Shown piece after piece: positions 33,640 through 45,529 of a DNA stretch of 64,000 bases. Made by a program: the position numbers and the translations under genes. Origin of the DNA: Isoetes taiwanensis. Its lineage: Eukaryota > Streptophyta > Lycopodiopsida > Isoetales > Isoetaceae. The stretch's first letter is position 1. Every line of letters starts with the position of its first letter. The notes under the pieces are model-generated. The model saw only the letters and a program-made list of their open reading frames with translations. It did no database searches and was not told the origin of the DNA. The stretch is from NCBI GenBank assembly GCA_021234155.1, contig JAJEKV010000045.1, positions 7,675,105-7,739,104 on the forward strand, written 5' to 3'.

Positions 33640-34010
33640 AGTTGGAGGAGCAAAGAAATAAAAGTCGATAGTGACATGGCGCTGACTTTGGGATAAGTTG
33701 CTCTATCCTAAAGTTTTAGTACGTTGGCAAGTCTTACATAGGTGTTTGTGTGTAAACGCCTTGCAGCATCACTATGATCCTCGCAACTCTGCAGTATGCG
33801 CACTTTGCATTTTAGATGTCGAAACACTTGCGCATTGCGTCTTTTCTTGTCCAAAAGTTCGAACAGCATGGTCATGGCTTCAAGCATTATTTAATAGTAC
33901 ACTGGATTGCCAATCTGCTCTTCTTGCATCCTACCCAGGTGCATGGGCCCCAGATAAATGAAAGGCATTTCATCTCGTGTCTAGTTGATTATTGTGGTCA
34001 GTTTGGGAGA
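33640..34010 (+). pseudogene. L1 zinc-binding tail (zf-RVT), copy 1
   Basis: The longest piece (33698-33961) reads LYPKVLVRWQVLHRCLCVNA, then CALCILDVETLAHCVFSCPK and AWSWLQALF. This is the C-x2-C...H-x-C zinc-binding domain (zf-RVT) that ends plant L1 ORF2 proteins, and it is homologous to 44870-45130. The frame ends early at a stop near 33960 and further coding is in another frame. The L1 3'UTR and poly(A) follow at 34030-34343. Confidence 0.8.
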
Positions 34011-35675
34011 GTCATAGGTTGCACTTTTTCAAAACATTTATTCACCTGTTTATAGAGTCATTGATGTAGCCCAGGCTAAGATACTGATAGCTTATAATTC
34101 TTCCTTTTTCAGGGAGGAAGTGAGAAACTATATTTGAATTCAGTATCTTCAAATTTATTCTTATCATTAGTCTCATATGCTGGAGTGAGTACATAATGCT
34201 GGAGTGAGTACATTATGCTTCAGGCTCGTGCTTCGGGGGCGTTGTCTTGTGCTTGCACAACTAGATGAGATTTGTACGTCTTGTAATATTTATCTGTGAT
34301 TAATAAACTTGTTTTTCATCTTTCAAAAAAAAAAAAAAAAAAATGTTGAAGGTATATATAGAAAAGGGGCAGCTGAGGGGGTTTCTAGGATGCATGCAAG
34401 GCTGTTGGCCAGGTATATGCGAGCTAGAAAAGAAATGGATTGGGGATCTGACAAAGGGGCAACAGATACAACAAATGGAGTAAGGACTAAGCAATAGAGA
34501 TTGAAGATACAAAGGATCTAATATGGATGAAATGTATGATTATTTGGAATATAGAGGCAAGTTTTGGACCATTTAACAAAGTCAAAGTTAACTTCTTTTA
34601 GTGATTGCTAATGATGATGATGGCATAGGTGCCTATGATGATTTATTTAATCCTAAGCTCATCACCCCCCAGTCATTTATAGGTGATTGAGTTTTGAAAT
34701 CAAGGGAGTTTTGTATATTTAAAAAATATTTACCAAGCAGATTTCTAATGGCTTTTATTTTTGTTAAAGAAATATAAATGGACATTTCAAAAAAATTCAT
34801 GTATTTGTTTATACTACAAAATGTCAATCATGCGCCTAATACTTTTTCTAGGTTGAATATCATTGAATGAAAAACAAATGATTTATCAAACAGTGTGCAT
34901 CCACTACCTCCCAAATTGCAACAACGTGGCGGCCGCAACCCTATTGCATGTTAATTAAGTGGAGGAAGGGGATGTGTGTGTCAAAATGCACTTTTGCTAC
35001 TATTTTTCTAGATCGTACCAGATTTTACCCTCTTTTTGTGCAATAAATTAGGAATCCTTAAGGAATATTCATTTTGGTCATGTTTAGATGATTTGGTCCC
35101 GTTTAATTTGCAATCTTGTTATGTATCTCTTCAAGCATAATGCCAATTACTTCTCTGAAGACAACCTTAGATATAGCATAGCTTTCTTCTTCACATCAAA
35201 TGGTATTGTAACCCTACCATTCCTATCCGGGGTGACCTTTAAGATTCATGAGTACAATATAGTATCTAACTCAAGCCATTGATCCACTTCAATTGGGGTT
35301 TCCTTCATTTCTTTGTCCAACAGTCTCTATATCTTTCTTCATCCGCTACATTATTTAATTGGTGCACTAGATACCACCACTCCACGCGAACTTTGTTCAC
35401 ATTGCGGTCTCCCTCTTCTTTACAATAATCTGCGATGGTGTATCCCAACCACATAGAATATATCTCTTTGCATTTTCGTACTATAAGTGCAAATTATTGG
35501 CAAATCAAGTCCACTATAGGATCATAACTCTCCAACCCGAGATATTTAGGCCTCCCTTTCCCAGGACCAACATAATGTTGATCGGCAATTGGAGCGACCA
35601 TCAACTTGCGAATAGTACTATCCCATCATCAAATTCCTCACGTGTTTCCAAATCTCTCCACCTAGTCTTAGGTAG

Positions 35676-36669
35676 TTATCCATCTTTCAATTCATTGGAG
35701 GATGTGTTTACTTTTTCCAATAAGTCATGTAGCTGTGTCCAATAATTTATCAATGCAAGGTTGGTGTCGTCATGGTTGCGTTCCCAATACCTGATGTATT
35801 CAGAAATGTCCTTCAATGTGCTTTGCAATGAATCCACATCTGCACGGCTTAAGAGCTTTTGATTGACCCCTGCGTATCTTAGCTTTGCCATTCTCATCTT
35901 CGAGCCATGTTTTTACGTTCTCATCTGGCCTCCATCTCTCATCTGAAGGCCTCATCTTGCATTGCAGTATTGCACCATCGTCAGCGTAGATGAGCTGCCT
36001 GACATGAATGGTAGAGTGTCCAGGCCTAAACCTTGTTTGTGTAAAGGTTCGAACATCTGTTTCATCTTCCCATGCCATCAATTGCTGCTCTATAATGCTA
36101 GCAAACAGTTTTGTGAACAGTGAGCTGACCATGATCGTGCAATAATTGGCTGGGGTAGTGAGGGTCTCCTGCCTTATAGATGGGAACTACTCTACTGATG
36201 GTCCATTGTGAGGGAAAGCCTTCCTAAAGTGCCCTGTTGAACTGACTAGTTAGGATGGGGACAATCTGTGGCCCTGCCCACTTGAGCAGCTCTGTGGGGA
36301 TATCTTAGGTTGAATTCCGAGTGGACCATAAAGTTGCATCAAGTATTGTACCCATTATTTAGAAGAGGTGTCCCATGTAGGCTGCAGAGGCTTCTTTAGT
36401 ATTCTTCTCCAGAATGTCTTGAGGTGACGGTCAAGGAGGTAGAACATTTCTTGTTGATGCCTCCCAATGTACTGTGCCTTCTTACATTTGAGGAGAGTGC
36501 GATATAGTTTGATCGCTTGCATTTGCAAAGTAGGATCAATGACTAGTCGAAGCAAGTGTTTAAGCTCCTTACATTCAGCAACCACCATTTCTGCGTGGAA
36601 AATGAATACACTGTTGAAAATAAACTTCATAGTTGCCAAAACAAAAATTTCAATTGTGCATTGCGACAA
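35676..36669 (-). pseudogene. Decayed LINE reverse transcriptase, copy 2
   Basis: The same LINE as at 26388-27690. The pre-RT block (36669-36355) reads ECKELKHLLRLVIDPTLQMQ and ends at a stop. The RT frame 36132-35800 has SSLFTKLFASIIEQQL and FRPGHSTIH, then jumps directly to VRQLIYADDGAILQ. The catalytic YADD is intact here, but about 330 bases present in copy 3 are missing just before it. The tail frame is 35897-35676. Confidence 0.75.
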
Positions 36670-36934
36670 GTAGAATATATTATCTACGTTTACAAACCAT
36701 GCTCAAATCAATGTGTATTGCCAAGTACTTTAAAAAGTCAATGATTTTGAAATTCCATATACACGTGAAATGCCAAGTGCATTGGTTTTTCAAGTTCTAA
36801 AAAAAGTCAAATCATTTTATCTTCCAAGTTCTAAAAAAATTCAAATCATTGAAATTCCATATAAATGGAAATGCCAATACATTGTTTATTCAAGTTTTGT
36901 ACAAAGTCAAAGCCAAGCCAATTTGAACACTCAA

Positions 36935-37188
36935 TATGTAGCATAATAACAGGGGGTTTTCTTTGTGTTTTTGTACGCTTTTCACAAAGGTTTTCCTAAG
37001 ATTTCATGGCGTATTCGAATTGATGTACTAATGCGTACATCTAGAGTGCACCATTTCTTAGTCGTTGATTTAGCTTCTTTTTTTCACCCAAACCAAAGGG
37101 GGTTTAAGGGGGATTTTAATTTAAATGTGTTAAATGCAATGGTTTAAGATAATAATGTTAATGGTAGTTGTGTGTTGTTGTGTGTGAA
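36935..37188. mobile_element. 254-bp insertion in module copy 2
   Basis: Copies 1 and 3 read continuously across the site (CACTCAATAAGC in copy 1), so the empty site is known. The left end TATGTAGCATAATAAC is the same left end as the insertion at 29684. The right part is inverted relative to 31945-32070. There are no clear terminal inverted repeats. The target duplication is at most 2 bp (TA). Confidence 0.7.
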
Positions 37189-37198
37189 TAAGCAAATT

Positions 37199-37232
37199 TG
37201 CACCCTCCAGGATTTGAACCTGGATAAATCCA
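37199..37232 (-). repeat. tRNA T-arm-like remnant (also at 43710-43743)
   Basis: The minus strand reads ATCCAGGTTCAAATCCTGGA followed by GGGTGCA. This has the T-loop TTCAAAT between complementary CCAGG and CCTGG stems, plus an acceptor-like end. No matching D-arm or anticodon arm is found upstream, so it is not a whole tRNA. Copy 1 lacks these bases. Confidence 0.4.
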
Positions 37233-38373
37233 GTGGGTGAGATATACCTGAGGTCCATGCTTGCAGAATTGCAAGTTCATCATCTAGAAAGGAGAAAAGA
37301 TGATAATATAGGCCCTCACAAACTCAAATCTATCATTAATACCAAAAGTTTAAAAAATGTGATAAAATCCTGACTTATTATCGGCCTACAATTTTCGTGA
37401 TCCATAACCGTTAGCCATAGATCAATACACGCATTGATGTTAACAAGAAATTCCGCTAGCTGGAAACAAATGTACTTAATTTGCCAAACAATCCATCAAT
37501 ATTAAGAAACTCATCGGCTCCAATTGCATAATGTCTAGCTCATGGGATAGGTGCACCTGCAATTTTAGGTTCTAGTTCAAATGATGTGATCCTTCAAATG
37601 GAAAAGGATATACAAGAGAAGGCACTAGGGTCCTAGCCATCTATGAAGCCTCCGATACCTCTTAATCAGAATAATTAGATACTCTCTGACATACTAGAAG
37701 GTATGTCAAATGCATTACAAACACATATACAGGAAACAAAAAGAAGAATCGAAGAATAGAACCAAACAATCTTTAATACTATGAAAAGGCCTTAGCATAG
37801 GTCCAAACAATCCGGGACCAAAAGCAATCAGCCAGCTTTGAAATCTTAAGATCAACAACAAACATTTTCTTCAACTCCAAGGCAATAAAAGAACTATAGG
37901 ACAAGCAACCATACATGAACTGGGCCTTACTTGCATACAATTTTCACCCTCTAGCCAGAAATAAAAAGCCACAAATAAACCATATGGGCATTCTTGAAAA
38001 ATGGCATCCTAGAATGGCATCATCCAAAGTTTGCTGATGATAGATGATGGTTCACAAGAAATGACGTTTACCTTCGTTTCGTAGAATATAGAAGGTAAAC
38101 TAAGTTCTAGAAATACGGAGGTAGTTAGTAATTAGTAGTTAGTTTGTCTTTTTCCTCCTATCTTCCTATTTATATTCTTTCACGTTCTTTCCTTCGTTAT
38201 CAGCTCTCTCTGTGCATCTCCATCCTTTTGCTCAGTGTTTGGCCTGCCCAGTTCTGGTCTGCTCCAGTTTTATTTCATCTCTTGTTCTTTTGGTTGTCTA
38301 TCACGATTTTTACTGCATCATTTTGGCATCCACGTTCTTTCTTTTACTAAGTTTTAGTACCTGGCTGCATTCT

Positions 38374-38838
38374 ATGGCACCTAAAGCTAGCGCAAAGGTT
38401 AGAAAGAGATATGCAGATCCGGATCGGGTGCCGGAATGGCTTAAGGCTATGGAGAGCAGGTTGGGGAGTAAGATCGATAATTTGATCGGCACCAAGGAGG
38501 AAATGGTTGTGGCTTTAGAATCCAAGATTTTTTCGCTGCAAGAGGAGATGCAACGGAAGAGTAGCAAAGCAAGAACCCCTATTTTGAAGTATCAGGACAA
38601 TATTAAGCAATTTGAGTTCCTAAATCAGTTAGAGGACTTATTTGCAGATTTAGAATTCTATTTGCAGTCTCACAAATTTCTGGACATAGCAAGCAAAACC
38701 ATCATTGATAAGGGTAAGTCTTCAATTTCTAACAAAAAGTATTTGATTTGCATCAGAGACAGACAAGGACCAAAAGTTGCAGACTTTAATGAAATGGGGG
38801 ATTTGACACTGTCTGATGTAAAAACGGCTATGGAATGA
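38374..38838 (+). CDS. Unrecognised 154-codon ORF, coiled-coil-like
   Basis: The ORF begins MAPKASAKVRKRYADP, a basic N terminus, then PEWLKAMESRLGSKIDNLIG. A heptad-like, charged stretch (about residues 35-65) could form a coiled coil. Later words are FLNQLEDLFADLEFYLQ and YLICIRDRQGPKVADFNEM. The ATG at 38374 was chosen because the upstream frame reads as leader sequence. A GGTAAGT splice-donor-like site lies at about 38709. The copy at 46021-46500 lacks this ATG and has an 11-bp deletion that shifts the frame. It might be a retroelement ORF1/gag or a captured gene; no family is recognised. Confidence 0.35.
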   Translation: MAPKASAKVRKRYADPDRVPEWLKAMESRLGSKIDNLIGTKEEMVVALESKIFSLQEEMQRKSSKARTPILKYQDNIKQFEFLNQLEDLFADLEFYLQSHKFLDIASKTIIDKGKSSISNKKYLICIRDRQGPKVADFNEMGDLTLSDVKTAME

Positions 38839-39764
38839 GGACTTTATCATCCCTTTGGTGGCCTTGCTTGGTTTTACAAGATCATTTGTATTAGAAAAAC
38901 TGTGGATAAGGCTGTGGGTAAGCTTCCGTTCTGTCATGGAAAGTTTAGGTTCTGTCACGGCAAGTTTCGGGTTTTGTCAAGGCTCGGTTAAGGACTCTGT
39001 TTCAGTTCTGTCAAGGCTTGGTTTAAGGATCCTGGTTTTTCAGTTAAGCTTAAAAGGGTAATTTCGTTTCATATTTGCTCTGTTTAAGTTAAACAAAATA
39101 ATAAAGTTTTGGTTTAATGACTTTGCTTTACCAGTTTAAACTTGAAGGGCAATTTCGATTCACTCTTGTTCTGTTGAGTTAAACCAAAGATATTAAAATG
39201 TCTGGTTTTGGTTGTTTGTTAAGAAACATAGTTGTTTTGGAGTTTTCAAGTTAGCTGGTTTCCTCAGGGATTGTTTCTTGATAGTGATTTGCATTGTCAA
39301 ATAAGTTGTTGCCTGTCAATGTTTTCGGTTCTCAAGTACCTGAGTCTACCTCAGTTGCAATGAGGCAGCGATGTAATAACCACCTGCATGGAAAGGCCAG
39401 GCCAAGCCCGAGTTTTGTTATCTATAACGTTCCTTATAAATCGACTCTTTTTGCATATATTTTATTTTCTTTTTCGATCCTATCCGGTCCATCATAACCT
39501 ACTTAACAACGCATGGATTGGTTTTCGGACTTGGGCTCCATATCGAAGATGGAAACATGCTATTTTTTTACCTCATTAGGTTGCAGTTCCTCGCCTCACC
39601 TGCCTGCTTACTTTGCCCTTGTCTATATCCTCCGTTCTTGCCGTGTTCGCCATTTTTCCCCTAGTCTTGCCGTCGCCGAGTTCTTGCCTGCAGTGCCCTT
39701 TTGTGCCAACGAACCATATACTATATAAGTTAGAATATTTTAAGTCATTGGGCATATACTATAT

Positions 39765-39810
39765 TTCTAGAGCCTAGTTGCACTCAACCAACACAATGCA
39801 ACAACATGCT
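39765..39810 (+). repeat. 46-bp perfect direct repeat, left copy
   Basis: TTCTAGAGCCTAGTTGCACT... is repeated without change at 40447-40492. The left copy begins exactly where module copy 2 ends. Confidence 0.9.
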
Positions 39811-41009
39811 TTTGGGCATACAAAAGCATCAAAGTACCACAAAGGATCCAAAACTCAAATACGTTCATAGAGATTTATAGGCCTCCGTCGCTAATGTCGA
39901 ACACGACCCCAACATGCCAAGATTCGTGCAAAACTCGCAAAGGACGTCTCCACATCCATCTCTGAGCAGATATGCAAAAGGAACAAAGAAACACCTGGTA
40001 CGAGGACTCCAATCTTGGCACGAAGACCGCCACATCTTTGGAATACGAGGGCCCACCACCATGGCGCAAGGGCCCTCAACATCACCCCACTAAAAACCCA
40101 ACATTCAAGACATAAGAGTTGCCCCAAAACAATGCTTGGCATGAGAGCCTCCAGCCCATTGTACAAGATAACCTCGCAAGATCAAGAAGTCAAACAATGA
40201 GCCAATCAACATAAAAAACTAAGACATTGACTATAAGAATACTTCAATAACGCAAGGTTGTAACGCAGGGCTAAAACTAAAAGGGGGAGGGGGGGTGGGG
40301 CATGCGACTACAAAGGGGGAGGCTCAAAGACGGCTGATGAAGATGGAAGGAATGGAACAAGTCTATAAATACTCCAAGGGGGACTCTCTCAACTAGCCTC
40401 AAGAAGCGGATTTATCTGCTAATCTCAAAACGCAGATAAATCGCACTTCTAGAGCCTAGTTGCACTCAACCAACACAATGCAACAACATGCTGAAAAAAG
40501 AGGCAGAAAAACAAGAAACTAAATGTCTAAAAGAATTAAGGGTACAATATCACCACTTAGGAACTACAAAGGCAAAGAAAATGAGCAGGCGAAGGGGAGC
40601 AAGAGACCAAGGCACATCCAAACAACCAAGAATACTAAAAAGAATACTACGATATCCTGCAATTAAGGAATGAGGAATCTAAGCAAGAAAGCAACGACGC
40701 GAAGGCTGTCCTATCAAGACAAATAGAAAACACTGGAAAACAAAAGTGTAAGAGTTAACGACTCAAAAGGGGTATGTTATGACATGTACACAACACTACA
40801 AAGGGATGAAGGCATGCGACTACGCTAAAGATGGACAAAGCTCAAAAGACAGCTAGTTTGAACAATCTTGCATGAACCACCACAATATTGGCACAAGAGA
40901 CGACCAAGACAGACTGGCCTCCAAACCCACACGAGGGAACATCGACGCAACTCGTAATTAACAAGCACAAAGCTACAAGATCCATGGTATGCTAGCAACA
41001 TAAGCTTAA
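39811..41009. other. Spacer between module copies 2 and 3; no gene seen
   Basis: Apart from the second 46-bp repeat copy and short echoes (GCATGCGACTAC near 40298 and 40813), nothing is recognised. Small frames on both strands lack domains. Confidence 0.4.
40447..40492 (+). repeat. 46-bp perfect direct repeat, right copy
   Basis: Identical to 39765-39810, 682 bases downstream. Confidence 0.9.
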
Positions 41010-41819
41010 AGGACCAAAAGTTAACTTCTTTAGTGATTGCTAATGATGATGATGGCATAGGTGTCTATGATGATTTATTTGATCCTAAGCTCATCACCCC
41101 CCAGTCATTTATAGGTGATTGGGTTTTGCAATCAAGGGAGTTTTGTATATTCAAAAAATATTTAACAAGCAGATTTCTAATGGCTTTTATTTTTGTTAAA
41201 GAAATATAAATGGACATTTCAAAAAAATTCATGTATTTGTTTATGCTCCAAATTGTCAATCATGCGCCTAATATTTTTTCTAGGTTGAATATCATTGAAT
41301 GAAAAACAAATGATTTATCAAACAATGTGCATCCACTACCCCCCAAATTGCAACAACAATGTGGCAGTCGCAACCCTATTGCATGTTAATTAAGTGGGGG
41401 GGTGTCAAAATGCACTTTTGCTACTATTTTTCTAGATCCTACCAGATTTTACCCTCTTTTTGTGCAAGAAATTAGGAATCTTTAAGGAATATTCACTTTG
41501 GTCCTATTTAATTTGCAATCTTGTTATGTATCTCTTCAAGCATAATGCCAATTACTTCTCTGAAGACAACCTTAGATATATCATAGCTTTCTTCTTCACA
41601 TCAAATGGTATTGTAACCCTACCATTCCTATCTGGGGTGACCTTTAAGGTCCGTGAGTACAAGATCGTATCTAACTCAAGCCATTGATCCCCTTCAATTG
41701 GGGTTTCCTTCATTTCTTTGTCCAACAATCTCTATATCTTTCTTCATCCGCTACATTAATTAATTGGTGCATTGGATACCACCACTCCGCACGAACTTTG
41801 TTCACATTGCGGTCTCCCT

Positions 41820-41845
41820 CTATTCTATTCTATTCTATTCTCTTC
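41820..41845. repeat. (TATTC)n microsatellite
   Basis: About four to five units of TATTC/CTATT interrupt a site that in copy 2 (35408-35420) reads straight from CCCTC to TTCTTTAC. The expansion is therefore specific to copy 3. Confidence 0.85.
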
Positions 41846-42094
41846 TTTACAATAATCTGTGATGGTGTACACAGGATATATCTCTTTGCATTTTCATGCT
41901 ATAAGTGCAAATTAATGGCAAATCAAGTCCACTATAGGATCATAACTCTCCAACCCGATATATTTAGACCTCCCTTTCCCAGGACCAACATAATATTGAT
42001 CAGCAATTGGAGCGACCATCAACTTGCGAATATTACTAATCCCATCATCAAATTCCTCAGGTGTTTCCAAATCTCTCCACCTAGTCTTAGGTAG

Positions 42095-43404
42095 TTATCC
42101 ATCTTTCAATTCATTGGAGGATGTGTTTACTTTTTCCAATAAGTCATATAGCTGTTTCCAATAATTTATCAATGCAAAGCTGGTATCATCATGGTTACGT
42201 TCCCAATACCTGATGTATTCAAAAATGCCCTTCAATGTGCTTTGCAATGAATCCACATCTGCACGGCTTAAGAGCTTTTGATTGACCCATGGGTATCTTA
42301 GCTTTGCCATTCTCATCTTCGAGCCATGTTTTTACTCTCTCATCTGGCCTCCATCTTTCATCTGAAGGCCTCATCTTCCATTGTAGTATTGCACCATCGT
42401 CAGCGTAGATGAGCTGCCTGACGATATACTGCATGGGCTGAGCCATCCCCATGCTCAACAAGCCAACCCTTTATCTAATCAATATGCAGGCCAAACAATG
42501 TTGGAGAGAGCGTGCATCCTTGGCAGACCCCAACACTACTGTAGTACTGTTTACAAATTGGCCTGACAGGGGCATTTAAGCTGAGCATGTTTCATACAAC
42601 TAGTAATACACCATTATGCAACTCGAAGAGACTCCTAACTATGTCAATATCTCCCATAGATTCTCCTTAGGTACTATGTCAAAAGCTTTGCCAAGTCAAC
42701 AAAGCAGCAATACAGGTCCTGCAAGTGATTTCTGTTATCTTTGATAAAGGCCAACAAGGTGAAACTATGATGAATGGTAGAGCGTCCAGGCCTAAACCCT
42801 GTTTGTGTAAGGTTCGAACATCTGTTTCATCTTCCCATGCCGTCAATTGCTGCTCTATAATGCTAGCAAACAGTTTTGTGAACAGTGAGCTGACCATGAT
42901 CGTGCGATAATTGGCTGGGGTAGTGAGGGTCTCCTGCCTTATAGATGGAAAATACTCTACTGATGGTCCATTGTGGGGGAAAGCCTTCCTAAAGTGCCCT
43001 ATTGAACTGACTAGTTAGGATGGGGACAATATGTGGCCTTGCCCACTTGAGCAGCTCTGTGGGAATATCTTAGGTTGAATTCGAAGCGGATCATAAAGCT
43101 GCATCAAGTATTGCACCCATTATTTAGAAGAGGTGTCCCATGTAGGCTGCAGAGGCTTCTTTAGTATTCTTCTCCAGAATGTCTTGAGGTGACGGTCAAG
43201 GAGGTAGAACATTGTTTGTTGATGCCTCCCAATGTACTGGGCCTTCTTGCATTTGAGGAGAGTGCGATATAGTTTGATCGCTTGCATTTGCAAAGAAGGA
43301 TCAATGACTTGTCGAAGCAAGTTTTTAAGCTCCTTACATTCAGTAACCACCATTTCTGCGTGGAAAATGAATACAATGTTGAAAATAAACTTCATAGTTG
43401 CCAA
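42095..43404 (-). pseudogene. Decayed LINE reverse transcriptase, copy 3
   Basis: Pre-RT block: 43404-43120 (ECKELKNLLRQVIDPSLQMQ). RT pieces: 42897-42679 (SSLFTKLFASIIEQQLTAWE) and 42461-42219, which holds the catalytic box RQLIYADDGAILQW. Tail: 42316-42095 (MRMAKLRYPWVNQ). Unlike copy 2, the region between the HSTI block and YADD is present, though frameshifted. The order and strand are the same as in copies 1 and 2. Confidence 0.75.
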
Positions 43405-44386
43405 AACAAGAATTTCAATTGTGCATTGCGACAGGTAGAATATATTGTCTACGTTTACAAACCATGCTCAAATGAATGTGAATTGCCACGTACTTTAAAA
43501 AGTCAATCATTTTGAAATTCCATGTACACATGAAATGCCAAGTACATTGGTTTTTCAAGTTCTAAAAAAAGTCAAATCATTTTATCTTCCAAGTTCTAAA
43601 AAAATTCAAATCATTTTGAAATTCCATATAAATGGAAATGCCAATACATTGTTTATCCAAGTTTTGTATAAAGTCAAAGCCAAGCCAATTTGAATACTCA
43701 ATAAGCAAATTTGCACCCTCCAGGATTTGAACCTGGATAAATCAAATGGGTGAGATATACCTGAGGTCCATGCTTGCAGAATTGCAAGTTCATCATCTAG
43801 AAATGACAAAAGATGATAATACAGGCCCTCACAAACTCAAATTTATCATTAATACCAAAAGTTTTAAAAATGTGATAAAATTCTGACTTATTATCGGCCT
43901 ACAATTTCCCTGATCCATAACCGTTAGCCATAAATCAATACACGCGTTGATGTTAACAAGAACTTTCACTAGCTGGAAACAAATGTACTTAATTTGCCAA
44001 ACAATCCATCAATATTAAGAAACTCATCGGCTTCAATTACCTAATGTCTAGCTCATGGGATAGATGCATAGGCAATTTTAGGTTCTAGTTCAAATGATGT
44101 GATCCTTCCAATGGAAAAGGATACACAAGAGAAGGCATCAGGGTCCTAGCCATCTATGAAGCCTCTGATACCTCTTAATCGGAATAATTAGATACTCTCT
44201 GGCATACTAGAGGGTATGTCATATGCATTACAAACACATATGCAGGAAACAAAAAGAAGAATCAAAGAATTGAACCAAACAACCTTTAATACTAGGAAAA
44301 GGCCTTGGCATAGGTCCAAACAATCTGGGACCAAAAGTAATCAGCCAGCTTTGAAATCCTAAGATTAACGGCAAACACTTTCTCCA

Positions 44387-45529
44387 TATCCTAATGCATC
44401 TTTTTTCCTCAAGGGGTTGCTAACTGCTTGGAAGACTGTGCGCAATTTGTTTCAGTTCCATCCAATGGCCCACACAGATCCTACAGCCAGTTGTTCGTGG
44501 ATCCCTTTGGGTGACGGCCAGGCAGATTGTCCTCTGATCTCTTCTGTCCATCCATTGACACATCGTCGGTGGCGAGCAGCAGGTGTGCTCACGGTATCTG
44601 CATGGTATAAAGAGATAAGATTGTTGACGTGGAATGACTTCAAATTGAAGTTCCTTCTCCTTCATTGGGACCATGGCATTTGGGAAAAAGTAGCTGCTAC
44701 ACTTCCTCCACACGCACAAGACGTGGCTCCCCAGCTCTGGGTGGTTCATGGCAGTGTTAAGGAGGAGCACCTGGTGCACTTGATGTATGTGGCCCTGCTT
44801 CATCCTGAAATGTTGCCTCCATCGCCAAAGTGGCCTTTAGTTATCCCTGAGCCTCAACGTAAAGCAGTCTGGCGATGGGTATGGGATAAATTGCTTCATC
44901 CTAAGCTATCTATTTTATGGTGGCAGATCACTCATAGATGCGTGCGGGTAAACACTGTTGTTCATCGATTTCGTCCAGCAGTCTCTGTGATCTGCCCCTT
45001 TGCGTGTAGAGGGATGAGACAATTGAGCACTGCTTTTTCTTGTGTCACCATGTTCGACTTGCTTGGCAGTGGCTTTTGAGTCTTTTCCATTGTGACTTGA
45101 ATAGTCAGCAGGTTCTATTGTCAGTCTATCCTAGTTCTTGGGACAAGTTGGCAAAGAGGGCTTTCCACTTAGCATCTGCTTGGATCATCTGGTCCATCTG
45201 GAAGAGACGAAATCTCCTCATCTTCAAGGGACAGATCTTTTCAGATACGCAAGTGCTTAGCGATGCCCGTAGTCGCATTATGAAGTCGTACAAGTGTTCT
45301 TCCTTAAAGGATGACATCAAAAGTGTCATTTGGGAGCAATATCTTCAGTTTCACACCTACTCATAGCAAACAGTTGTGCTCGTGGTGATCTGTGTTCTCT
45401 GCTTTTCTATATTATGTATGTGGTGGGTAGTGTTGCTCTAGTGGATATCTTCTCCACTGGGTTTTGAGTCCCCCATGTACTCTTTGTATTCTTTTGAGTA
45501 ATAAAGGTCCTCATTCATCAAAAAAAAAA
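44387..45529 (+). mobile_element. 5'-truncated L1 insertion with poly(A) and 7-bp TSD
   Basis: The insertion is bounded by TTCTCCA at 44380-44386 and 45530-45536. Module copy 2 shows the uninterrupted site (CATTTTCTTCAACTCC near 37865). The 3' end is an A tract (45520-45529) after AATAAAGGTCC. It is 5'-truncated, starting in the RT-connection region. Confidence 0.9.
44417..45366 (+). pseudogene. L1 ORF2 C terminus with zf-RVT domain
   Basis: The frame 44417-45079 is open for 220 codons. It reads WVWDKLLHPKLSILWWQITH followed by RCVRVNTVVHRF and CPFACRG, the zf-RVT region that ends plant L1 ORF2. A one- or two-base shift near 45030 moves the coding to 45040-45366 (LCHHVRLAWQWLLSLFHCDL, then AWIIWSIWKRRNLLIF), the usual tail with W-x-I-W-x-x-R-N. 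The stop at 45364-45366 precedes a roughly 150-base 3'UTR and the poly(A). It is the best preserved L1 piece here. Confidence 0.88.

Larger units (their letters stand above)
28805..34343 (+). mobile_element. 5'-truncated L1-type LINE with two nested insertions
   Basis: The L1 starts inside its RT and ends in a poly(A) tract at about 34326-34343. Comparison with 47876-49865 shows that 29684-about 32258 is a later insertion and that a MITE sits at 33221-33468. RT words in the first part are QYAHYTFLFL (the position of the FADD box), WKKSNALW and KFIGIPGG, then WIKPKIAASLGMLDFHLQSK. The distal part holds zinc-binding tail remnants at 32440-32520 (MWHLQLPQP, WVWDMLLHPK) and 33680-33960. Stops are frequent. 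Confidence 0.75.
34550..39764. repeat. Composite module, copy 2
   Basis: Collinear with 41010-47366. The left extension (34550-35459) matches 41010-41869, the core (35460-38060) matches copies 1 and 3, and the right extension (38061-39764) matches 45723-47366. It lacks the L1 insertion of copy 3 but has its own 254-bp insertion at 36935. Homology to copy 3 stops abruptly at 39764, where a 46-bp repeat begins. Confidence 0.85.

Noticed and set aside
37199-37232. Complete tRNA gene
   Set aside because: Only the T-arm and acceptor-like end are present, with no D-arm or anticodon arm at the right distance.
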